Source: an uncultured Clostridia bacterium (GTDB lineage: Bacteria > Bacillota > Clostridia > Oscillospirales > Acutalibacteraceae). From it: a DNA stretch of 8,176 bases. Below the pieces are notes generated by a model. That model was given only the letters and a program-made list of their open reading frames with translations, was not told where the DNA came from and did no database searches. Positions within the stretch are counted from its first letter, which is position 1; every line of letters starts with the position of its first letter. Shown in pieces: positions 1 to 5,175 of this stretch. The DNA lies in NCBI GenBank assembly GCA_946002045.1, contig CAMFYM010000058.1, positions 1 to 8,176 of the forward strand, in the 5' to 3' direction. Both the position numbers and the translations under genes were made by a program.

Positions 1-43
1 ACCTAAGCCTTCGTCGGCAGCGTCAGATGTGTATAAGAGACAG
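1..43 (+). other. Illumina Nextera adapter remnant (not genomic)
   Basis: Positions 11-43 match the Nextera read-1 transposase adapter, and 25-43 are the 19-bp Tn5 mosaic end (AGATGTGTATAAGAGACAG). Positions 3-10 (CTAAGCCT) match the i5 index that I recall as S508/N508, and bases 1-2 (AC) fit the end of the P5 primer. The order primer end, index, adapter, mosaic end is that of a library molecule. Native sequence therefore begins at base 44. Any protein that starts inside this stretch, with an MCIRDR-like N-terminus, is an artefact. Confidence 0.97.
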
Positions 44-65
44 ACATATGGGAGGTGAAATCATT

Positions 66-242
66 ATGGTAGATTTGAACGAAACAATTTGCTTTTGCGG
101 TGGTGTAACAGCAGGTGACATTAAGGCAGCTGTTGAGGCTGGTAACACAACTCTTGAGGCTGTTAAGGCAGCAACAGGTGCATCAACACATTGTGGTGGC
201 TGCGAGCCAAAGGTTGAAGAGCTTATCGAGCAATTCAAATAA
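66..242 (+). CDS. BFD-like [2Fe-2S]-binding protein
   Basis: A 58-residue protein made of a single BFD-like (bacterioferritin-associated ferredoxin type) [2Fe-2S] domain. The cluster ligands are visible as CFC near the N-terminus (C9 and C11) and CGGC (C43 and C46), about 31 residues apart, which is the family spacing. The sequence between them is the expected helical part. Such small proteins, or the same domain in larger ones, bind a [2Fe-2S] cluster and serve iron release, electron transfer or cluster handling; the exact partner cannot be told here. The start at 66 is chosen because GGAGGTG at 51-57 lies eight bases upstream. A longer reading frame from 27 begins in the adapter and is false, and an in-frame ATG at 48 lies upstream of the ribosome site. 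Genes further upstream are missing because the contig ends. Confidence 0.9.
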   Translation: MVDLNETICFCGGVTAGDIKAAVEAGNTTLEAVKAATGASTHCGGCEPKVEELIEQFK

Positions 243-256
243 GAGTAATATAGAGC

Positions 257-285
257 AAGGACTCAAGGAATGATCTTGAGTCCTT
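257..285 (+). terminator. Stem-loop after the BFD gene, terminator-like (copy 1)
   Basis: A perfect 11-bp stem, AAGGACTCAAG with CTTGAGTCCTT, encloses a 7-base loop (GAATGAT), starting 14 bases after the BFD stop codon. The U tract after it is poor (TTTAGAC), so termination strength is uncertain. The same stem with a different loop recurs at 559-587. Confidence 0.6.
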
Positions 286-334
286 TAGACTGTCGATAAA
301 GTGGACTGAACCACGCCATATAAAATAAACCGAT

Positions 335-392
335 TTGAGCCTCCTTTGTGTAAAGGGAGGTGGCAGCGCTTTTGCGCTGACGGAGGGATTGT
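335..392. repeat. Dispersed intergenic repeat unit with two hairpins
   Basis: The stretch has the form TTGAGCCTCC, an arm pair closing CCTCCTTT on AAAGGGAGG, then a perfect CAGCGC-TTTT-GCGCTG hairpin (364-379), then ACGGAGGGATTGT. I recall closely similar double-hairpin units scattered between genes in gut Clostridia such as Faecalibacterium and Ruminococcus. Its function is unknown to me. Confidence 0.6.
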
Positions 393-427
393 AAAACTGC
401 CTTGGACATCGAATCCAAGGCAGTTTT
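393..427. repeat. Perfect 14-bp inverted repeat, 7-base loop
   Basis: AAAACTGCCTTGGA at 393-406 pairs perfectly with TCCAAGGCAGTTTT at 414-427. The arms carry A and T runs at their outer ends, so it could act as a bidirectional terminator. It lies inside the MITE-like element and directly abuts the double-hairpin repeat. Confidence 0.6.
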
Positions 428-431
428 GGCG

Positions 432-494
432 TTTTTCGTTTTTTGCTCGGGGGCGGTACCATCGTACAGCTCCCACTCGCAAGAAAACGAAATT
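432..494. repeat. Long imperfect hairpin
   Basis: The left arm 432-459 and right arm 464-494 pair imperfectly: GGTAC with GTAC around a four-base loop, a G-run with a C-run, then TTTCGTTTT with AAAACGAAA. It is part of the MITE-like element, adjacent to its right terminal repeat. Confidence 0.45.
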
Positions 495-516
495 CAGTTC
501 CATTTCTCGAAGTCTG

Positions 517-559
517 TCAGCGTGTAGAAATCAGTAATTAGACTTTTTCTACACGCTGA
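517..559. repeat. Perfect 14-bp inverted repeat, 15-base loop
   Basis: TCAGCGTGTAGAAA at 517-530 pairs perfectly with TTTCTACACGCTGA at 546-559. The right arm shares its last base with the stem that follows at 559-587. The repeat lies just outside the MITE-like element. Its role is unclear; read on the minus strand the U tract after it is not convincing. Confidence 0.5.
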
Positions 560-587
560 AGGACTCAAGATTATTTCTTGAGTCCTT
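559..587 (+). terminator. Stem-loop terminator (copy 2)
   Basis: The same 11-bp stem as at 257-285 (AAGGACTCAAG with CTTGAGTCCTT) here encloses the loop ATTATTT. It is followed on the plus strand by a U-rich tract (TTCTTTTACTTT), so it is the better plus-strand terminator of the two. It lies just beyond the 3' end of the convergent rhodanese gene and may also serve that transcript. Confidence 0.65.
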
Positions 588-592
588 TTCTT

Positions 593-1024
593 TTACTTTA
601 CTATATCGTACTGCCAATCAATTATGCCACCAAATTCCTTAACATTGGTGTATCCCATATCTGCAAGGGATTGAGCTGCAATTTTACTGCGTCTGCCACT
701 GCGACAATACACAAGAATTAACTGCTCCTTGTCAGGCAGCATTTTCTCTGCTTTTGCTTCTATCTCTGTGTAAGGAATTACTATTGCATCCTTAATATGA
801 CCCTCGTCATATTCATATTGCTCTCGGGCATCAACAATAATATAACCCGATTGACTATCCATAATGCTTTTTGCTTCGTCCTGTGATATTTGCTGATATG
901 TGCCACTATTCATTTCAGTCATCTCCGTTTCATCAGCATTGCTGCTGCACCCTGCAAGCAAAAGTAAAAGAACTGTAACGGCTAATACCGATGCTAATAC
1001 CGATATAATTATTTTTCTACTCAC
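593..1024 (-). CDS. Rhodanese-like domain lipoprotein
   Basis: A 143-residue exported protein with one rhodanese domain. The N-terminus is a lipoprotein signal: a charged start, a long hydrophobic run and the lipobox LAGC with the lipidated cysteine at C26. The rhodanese domain spans about residues 45-140, with VDAR at 64-67 and the catalytic loop CRSGRRS from C107. An active-site cysteine in such a loop carries persulfide sulfur or acts as a thiol relay; the substrate is unknown. The predicted location is the outer face of the membrane. The start is GTG, overlapping the last eight bases of thioredoxin (GTGAGTAG), with GAGG a few bases upstream inside that gene, so translation is probably coupled. 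Confidence 0.88.
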   Translation of the reverse strand: MSRKIIISVLASVLAVTVLLLLLAGCSSNADETEMTEMNSGTYQQISQDEAKSIMDSQSGYIIVDAREQYEYDEGHIKDAIVIPYTEIEAKAEKMLPDKEQLILVYCRSGRRSKIAAQSLADMGYTNVKEFGGIIDWQYDIVK

Positions 1025-1331
1025 CTATCATTTCCTCAATGCTTTCCATATCTCTAAAGCCAACGGCAGCATTAACTACCTTGCCGTTCTTAACAACAAA
1101 TAATGCCGGAATACTTGAGATTTGAAAAGCAGCAGCAAGCTCTGCCTCGTTATCAACATTAACCTTGCCCACCTTAATTTTTCCGTCATACTTTTCTGCA
1201 ATTTCAGCAACAACAGGCGCAAGCATTTGGCAAGGGCCACACCATTCTGCCCAAAAGTCAAGCAGTACAGGCTTGTCCGATTTTATTACCTCATTTTCAA
1301 AATTATCCTTGTTTATAGTTAATTCACTCAT
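1017..1331 (-). CDS. trxA: Thioredoxin
   Basis: A 104-residue single-domain thioredoxin of normal length. It carries the redox motif WCGPC at 30-34 after the usual LLDFWAEW strand, and the cis-proline of SIPALF at P75. It has no signal peptide, so it should reduce protein disulfides in the cytoplasm, normally recharged by thioredoxin reductase, which is not in this window. The ATG at 1331 follows AAGGGAG (1339-1345 on the complementary strand) at a good distance. It is the first gene of a two-gene operon with the rhodanese lipoprotein, which overlaps its end by eight bases. Genomes often carry several trxA-like copies, so this may be an accessory thioredoxin. Confidence 0.95.
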   Translation of the reverse strand: MSELTINKDNFENEVIKSDKPVLLDFWAEWCGPCQMLAPVVAEIAEKYDGKIKVGKVNVDNEAELAAAFQISSIPALFVVKNGKVVNAAVGFRDMESIEEMIGE

Positions 1332-1373
1332 ACTAAATCTCCCTTACTTTTTATTGAGCTACGCTCCTTTAGT

Positions 1374-1403
1374 ATGATACCACAAATAAGTCCTAATGTG
1401 CAA
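1374..1403 (-). promoter_or_regulatory. Predicted promoter of thioredoxin-rhodanese operon
   Basis: On the minus strand TTGCAC (1398-1403) and TATCAT (1374-1379) are separated by 18 bases, a fair match to a housekeeping promoter. It lies about 45 bases upstream of the thioredoxin start codon. Confidence 0.5.
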
Positions 1404-1436
1404 TAAAATCGTTGTAAAATAAATAAATAAATCAAA

Positions 1437-1528
1437 TTATTTTCTGTTATTAAAATCATCATTGATTGCATTTGACCAATCGCAAGTCAGTGGTGCACAG
1501 GCTCTTAAATCACAGCAGGCATTTGCAA
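1437..1528 (-). pseudogene. Orphan duplicate of the VWA gene 3' end (92 bp)
   Basis: This segment is 91/92 identical to 5176-5267, the last 30 codons plus stop of the VWA gene, in the same orientation. The only difference is C1511 against T5250, which turns an Asn codon into Asp. The match begins exactly with the stop codon (TTA at 1437-1439 on the plus strand). Upstream of the copy the reading frame soon meets a stop at 1539-1541, and there is no start codon, so it is not a gene. It lies between the end of the pst operon and the thioredoxin promoter. With the intact copy it forms direct repeats about 3.7 kb apart that bracket the pst operon. Confidence 0.93.
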
Positions 1529-1703
1529 ACACATTATATTATTACAGTTATTGCGGCGCAAAGCAAAACACATTTCAATCTGTTATCGGTTATTTTTCAA
1601 TTATCAATTACAATTTATACCACAGATTTTTTTGCGATGTCCCGTATAGTTCATGCCAAAAATTTTTCTCGCAAAAAATTCAGTCATAATATATACTTTA
1701 TCA
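1529..1703. other. Non-coding spacer after pstB
   Basis: No credible gene is seen between the pstB stop and the orphan VWA fragment. A 10-bp inverted repeat, TTTTTTGCGA (1628-1637) with TCGCAAAAAA (1669-1678), encloses a 31-base loop. It could help end the pst transcript but is not a classical terminator. phoU, which often follows pstB, is absent. Confidence 0.5.
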
Positions 1704-2450
1704 CTATCCAAAATGACCATTTATATATTCAAAGGTTCTTTGGTGTTCCGGCTTGGTAAACATTTTTTCTGTTTTGTCAAATTCAATTACCTCACCAAGC
1801 AGGAAGAAGGCCGTTTTGTCGGATATTCTTTTTGCCTGACTCATTGAATGGGTAACAATAACAATAGTGTATTTATTTTTTAACTCAAGCACTAAATCCT
1901 CAATTTTTTTTGTGGAAATAGGATCAAGTGCCGAAGTCGGCTCGTCCATCAACAACACTTCAGGATTTACTGCAAGAGCTCTTGCAATGCATAATCTTTG
2001 CTGTTGACCTCCAGAAAGAGCTAATGCACTTTTCTTTAATTTATCATTAACCTCGTTCCATAAAAATGCTTGTCTTAGGCTGTCCTCGACAATTTCGTCA
2101 AGCTCCTTTTTCTTATGTATGCCGTGGGTTCTCGGTCCATACGCAATGTTGTCATATATGCTCATTGGAAAAGGGTTTGGTTTTTGAAACACCATTCCAA
2201 CTCTTTTCCTCAAATCATTAACATCAAGGTTGTTTATATTATGTCCGTCCAGCAATATCTCGCCTGTAATTTTGCAACCGTCAATCAAATCATTCATACG
2301 GTTTAAGGTTTTAATAACTGTTGACTTACCACAGCCACTCGGCCCTATAAATGCAGTTATTTCGTTTTTCTTAATACTCAGGTCTATACCCTTAATAGCC
2401 TTAAAATCATCATAATACAGTTCAAGATTTTTAATTTCAATTTTACTCAT
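1704..2450 (-). CDS. pstB: Phosphate ABC transporter ATP-binding protein PstB
   Basis: A 248-residue ABC ATPase of full family length. It shows the Walker A motif GPSGCGKST (36-44), the Q-loop in VFQKPNPFP (Q89), the signature LSGGQQQR (145-152), Walker B LLMDEP with catalytic E170, the D-loop SALDP, and the switch histidine H201. The stretch KPNPFPMSIYDNIAYGPR is typical of PstB rather than other ABC ATPases. A dimer on the cytoplasmic face would drive phosphate import through PstC/PstA. The ATG overlaps the end of pstA by eight bases (ATGAGTAA), and AGAGGAT lies just upstream inside pstA, so the two are translationally coupled. It is the last gene of the operon. Confidence 0.97.
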   Translation of the reverse strand: MSKIEIKNLELYYDDFKAIKGIDLSIKKNEITAFIGPSGCGKSTVIKTLNRMNDLIDGCKITGEILLDGHNINNLDVNDLRKRVGMVFQKPNPFPMSIYDNIAYGPRTHGIHKKKELDEIVEDSLRQAFLWNEVNDKLKKSALALSGGQQQRLCIARALAVNPEVLLMDEPTSALDPISTKKIEDLVLELKNKYTIVIVTHSMSQAKRISDKTAFFLLGEVIEFDKTEKMFTKPEHQRTFEYINGHFG

Positions 2451-3282
2451 TTTTTATCCTCTTTGCTATAATGCCTGAAAGCGCATTTATATCCAACACA
2501 ACAAGGAGCAAAACAAATGCCGTTGAATAAGCCTCATTTGTAAAAAGCCCCTCATTAAGTAAACAATATAAATGAACAGATAGAGTTCTTGTTGATGAAG
2601 AAAGCCTTTCAGCTGCATCAGGCACAGTTCCTGCTGTATATATCAGTGCCGCTGTTTCGCCGACAATTCTGCCTATTGCAAGTATTATACCTGACAATAT
2701 TCCAGGCATCGCACTTGGAAGAATGATTACAAATATTGTTCTCAGCTTTCCTGCACCCAAACCAAATGATCCTTCACGGTATGTGTTAGGCACAGCCATT
2801 ATTGCTTCTTCCGTAGTTCTGATTATTAACGGCAAAACCATAATCGCAAGTGTAATCACACCAGCCTTTAGAGAATATCCCCACTGCTTTGATATTACAA
2901 AAGCAAGAAAACCAAACAAACCATATACTATTGACGGAATACCTGATAAGGTTTCGTTTGTAATTCTAATCAGCCTTACAAATTTGCTTCCTTTCCTTGA
3001 ATATTCAACAAGAAATACGGCAGAAAACACTCCTACCGGAATTGCTATAATCAAAGTTAAAAGTGTTAATAATAGCGTGTTAAATATTGACGGAAGCATA
3101 CTTTGATTTTTTGATGTATATTTCAGTGCAAATAAATCAAGATTTAGATTTGGTATGCCTTTGAATAATATGTATCCAATTATAAATATTACCGTTAAAA
3201 TTGTGATTATTGCACACAGCATTATTAAAATAGCTAATACAAGTGACTTTGGATGATTTAAGTATTCTTTAATTTTATTCAT
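2443..3282 (-). CDS. pstA: Phosphate ABC transporter permease PstA
   Basis: A membrane permease of 279 residues with about six hydrophobic segments; the first is near residues 14-41. The cytoplasmic EAA-type loop (EEAIMAVPNTYREG, then LGAGKLRTI and LPSAMPGI) docks to PstB. It pairs with PstC to form the phosphate path. I place the start at the ATG at 3282, giving an eight-base overlap with pstC (ATGAATAA) that mirrors the pstB/pstA overlap. A TTG two codons upstream (3288) would also be open. The ribosome site is weak (GAAAGAAG), consistent with coupling to pstC translation. Confidence 0.94.
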   Translation of the reverse strand: MNKIKEYLNHPKSLVLAILIMLCAIITILTVIFIIGYILFKGIPNLNLDLFALKYTSKNQSMLPSIFNTLLLTLLTLIIAIPVGVFSAVFLVEYSRKGSKFVRLIRITNETLSGIPSIVYGLFGFLAFVISKQWGYSLKAGVITLAIMVLPLIIRTTEEAIMAVPNTYREGSFGLGAGKLRTIFVIILPSAMPGILSGIILAIGRIVGETAALIYTAGTVPDAAERLSSSTRTLSVHLYCLLNEGLFTNEAYSTAFVLLLVVLDINALSGIIAKRIKNE

Positions 3283-4132
3283 TAGCAATCTTCTTTCTTG
3301 TTATGGCAGAAAAGCACAGATTAGTAATCAATATAAACACAAACAGTACAACGGCAGTGCCTATCAGTGCTCCTCTGTGTAATCCCGAAGCATAAGCCAT
3401 CTCAATAACAATGTTTCCTGTAAGGGTTCTGACACCGGATACTATTGATTTTGGCATTATCGGCTGATTACCGATAATCATAATAACTGCCATTGTTTCG
3501 CCGATAGCTCTGCCGATACCAAGTATCACACCACTTAGCACTCCCGATGATGCAGCAGGAAGAACTGTTTTAAAAATGCTACGCTCCTTTGTAGCGCCCA
3601 AAGCTAATGCTCCCTCATAATATTGCCTTGGTACTGCATTTATTGATGCCTCTGAAGTGTTGATTATAGTCGGCAAAATCATTACTCCAAGCAGAATTGA
3701 TGCAGTCAGCATACCTTTTCCACTTGTTCCGGTCAGCTTTTGCATAATCGGTACAATAGCCACCAAAAAGAAAAAGCCATAAATTATTGACGGAACAGAT
3801 GCAAGTAGGTTTATCAACGGCTTTACGATTTTATAAACACCCTTTGGACAATAGCAGGAAAGAAACACTGCCGTTAATATTCCGATAGGAGCACCGATAA
3901 TTATTGCACCGGCTGTTACATAAACACTTGAAACTATCATTGGAAATATGCCATACAAATTCTGTTTAGGCTTCCACGATGTCCCAAATATAAAATTTTT
4001 AAAACCTATTTCATTTATTGCAGGAATACCGTTTTTAAAAATAAATACACATATTGAAATTACTGCTGCTATGGATATGCAGGCACACATCATAAAGAAT
4101 ACCTGCATTCCTTTTTCTATTATCTTTTTCAC
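3275..4132 (-). CDS. pstC: Phosphate ABC transporter permease PstC
   Basis: A 285-residue inner-membrane permease with about six hydrophobic segments and the EAA-type loop SEASINAVPRQYYEG...LGATKERSI near residues 170-195, the contact for PstB. The early segment KNGIPAINEIGFKNFIFG, then a long loop with W and P residues, is typical of PstC. The start appears to be the GTG at 4132, directly after the pstS stop (TAAGTG), which suggests coupling. No strong ribosome site precedes it. An internal ATG at codon 9 is the alternative, but its AAAAGGA is too close to be a good site. The gene overlaps pstA by eight bases. Confidence 0.94.
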   Translation of the reverse strand: MKKIIEKGMQVFFMMCACISIAAVISICVFIFKNGIPAINEIGFKNFIFGTSWKPKQNLYGIFPMIVSSVYVTAGAIIIGAPIGILTAVFLSCYCPKGVYKIVKPLINLLASVPSIIYGFFFLVAIVPIMQKLTGTSGKGMLTASILLGVMILPTIINTSEASINAVPRQYYEGALALGATKERSIFKTVLPAASSGVLSGVILGIGRAIGETMAVIMIIGNQPIMPKSIVSGVRTLTGNIVIEMAYASGLHRGALIGTAVVLFVFILITNLCFSAITRKKIANE

Positions 4133-5026
4133 TTATTTTATATCATTCCACATTGAAATTTCGCCTATATAAATCTGCTTTACCTGCTCAGCCGTGATAT
4201 TGCTAATTGAATTGTCCTTGTTTACAATCACTGCGATACCATCAAGTGCAATTTGCTCTGCTTTAAGCTTATTTGCCTCGTCATCCTTTAAAGCTCTTGA
4301 TGACATTGCAATATCAACTGCTCCCTCGATTGCAGATTGAATACCGGCAGATGAGCCACTTTCCTGAATTTCAATTTTAACATTTGGATTTAGTTTTTCA
4401 TATTCATCGGCAAGCACATTCATAAGTGGAGCAACAGATGTTGAGCCTGCAAGAGTTACCGTGCCGGTCATATTGCTTGCAGTATAGCTTTGGGCAGAAT
4501 CCATACCGATGTATCCTTCGCTATCAACAATACTTGCACCGTTTTTACTCATAATGTAAGCAATAAAGTCCTTTGCAACATCACTTAAGCTATTATCAAT
4601 GTAAGCAATATTAAAGGGCCTTTGAAGTGCATACGAACCATCCTTAACAGTTTCTGCTGATGGAGCAACACCATTAAGAGATAATGCCTTAACATCAGTG
4701 GAAAGTGAGCCAAGTGAAACATATCCGATAGCATTTACATTTCCTGCAACGGTTGACATCATAACTGATGTTGAGTTTGTGATTTCGGCAGTTTCAACTG
4801 TGAGGTCGTTTTTATCTTCATCAACAATTCCCATAAGCTCTGTAAAAGCATCTCTCGTACCGGAGCCTTCCTCACGGGATATTACCGTGATTGCTCCAAG
4901 TGAAGCAGAGCCGGTATCATTTCCGTTACCACTATCACCTTTTGTTGCGCAGGCAGTGAACACACCTGCCACGATGGCAATAACTGCTACGATTGCCACA
5001 ACTACCTTTAATTTCTTTGTCATCAT
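4133..5026 (-). CDS. pstS: Phosphate-binding lipoprotein PstS, circularly permuted
   Basis: A 297-residue lipoprotein: charged and hydrophobic signal, then TAC with the lipidated cysteine at C26, and a Gly/Ser/Asn linker to about residue 42. The mature part has the PstS halves in reverse order. Residues 44-175 match the usual C-terminal half (VISREEGSGTRDAF at 48-61, NAIGYVSLGSL, then LQRPFNI and the end piece GYIGM). After a short linker, residues 188-297 match the usual N-terminal half (AGSTSVAP at 193-200, GSSAG at 224-228, DIAMSSR at 238-244, LDGIAVIVN, ending SMWNDIK). All phosphate-ligand motifs are present, so it should bind phosphate outside the cell and deliver it to PstC/PstA. AAAGGAG precedes two adjacent ATGs; the second (5023) is better spaced. 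It is the first gene of the operon, behind a Pho box. Confidence 0.92.
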   Translation of the reverse strand: MMTKKLKVVVAIVAVIAIVAGVFTACATKGDSGNGNDTGSASLGAITVISREEGSGTRDAFTELMGIVDEDKNDLTVETAEITNSTSVMMSTVAGNVNAIGYVSLGSLSTDVKALSLNGVAPSAETVKDGSYALQRPFNIAYIDNSLSDVAKDFIAYIMSKNGASIVDSEGYIGMDSAQSYTASNMTGTVTLAGSTSVAPLMNVLADEYEKLNPNVKIEIQESGSSAGIQSAIEGAVDIAMSSRALKDDEANKLKAEQIALDGIAVIVNKDNSISNITAEQVKQIYIGEISMWNDIK

Positions 5027-5089
5027 AATTCTCCTTTGACATTAAATTTATTTCCACCTAAGTGGACTAACAACAAAATAAACCACTGA

Positions 5090-5128
5090 TGTCAAATTTG
5101 AATTTTGAACATGTAAAAATTGTGTAAA
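5090..5128 (-). promoter_or_regulatory. Predicted Pho box upstream of pstS
   Basis: On the minus strand, TTTACA occurs at 5123-5128 and 5112-5117, exactly 11 bases apart, and TTGACA follows at 5090-5095, a further 22 bases (two turns) on. Hexamers like TT(A/T)ACA with an 11-base period are the PhoP/PhoB-type operator of Gram-positive pst promoters. TTGACA could also be a -35 element, but the -10 region downstream (TGTTAG) is poor, as expected for an activator-dependent promoter. The regulator genes are not in the window. Confidence 0.6.
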
Positions 5129-5175
5129 AAATAAAAACTTACACTCTGCTCCTAAAATCCCTTAAAGAAATAGCT

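Larger units (their letters stand above)
287..515. repeat. MITE-like element with imperfect terminal inverted repeats
   Basis: The ends 287-310 and 493-515 are inverted repeats of each other: 21 of 25 aligned columns match, including AGACT at the tips, TCGA, TGG and ACTGAA. Between them lie several nested hairpins (340-379, 393-427, 432-494) and no credible gene. Non-coding content, terminal inverted repeats and roughly 230 bp length fit a miniature inverted-repeat element. No clear target-site duplication is visible, so mobility is an inference. The short reading frames crossing it have no ribosome sites and no recognisable domains. Confidence 0.5.

Noticed and set aside
27..242. Longer reading frame for the BFD protein starting MCIRDR
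   Set aside because: The first residues are translated adapter; the ribosome site at 51-57 supports the ATG at 66.
346..537. Plus-strand frame across the repeat region, and minus-strand frames at 235-503
   Set aside because: They run through palindromes and terminal repeats, with no ribosome site and no domain.
257..587. Possible CRISPR array from the repeated palindromic stems
   Set aside because: Only two copies, 300 bp apart, with no regular spacers and no cas genes.
1604..1687. A 27-codon minus-strand frame just after pstB
   Set aside because: No ribosome site, no recognisable motif; it lies over an inverted repeat and is short enough to occur by chance.
1462..1759. Plus-strand frames between pstB and the thioredoxin gene
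   Set aside because: They are antisense to the orphan VWA fragment and to the end of pstB; composition and lack of a domain argue against real genes.
2723..3106. 127-residue plus-strand frame opposite pstA
   Set aside because: It is a shadow of the clear pstA coding frame.
1359..3591. Shared 13-mer GCTACGCTCCTTT before thioredoxin and inside pstC
   Set aside because: Short, with unrelated flanks and one copy within a conserved coding region; chance is the simplest explanation.
5053..5066. TCCAC/GTGGA hairpin in the pstS leader
   Set aside because: Only five base pairs, with no U tract and no riboswitch-like surroundings.
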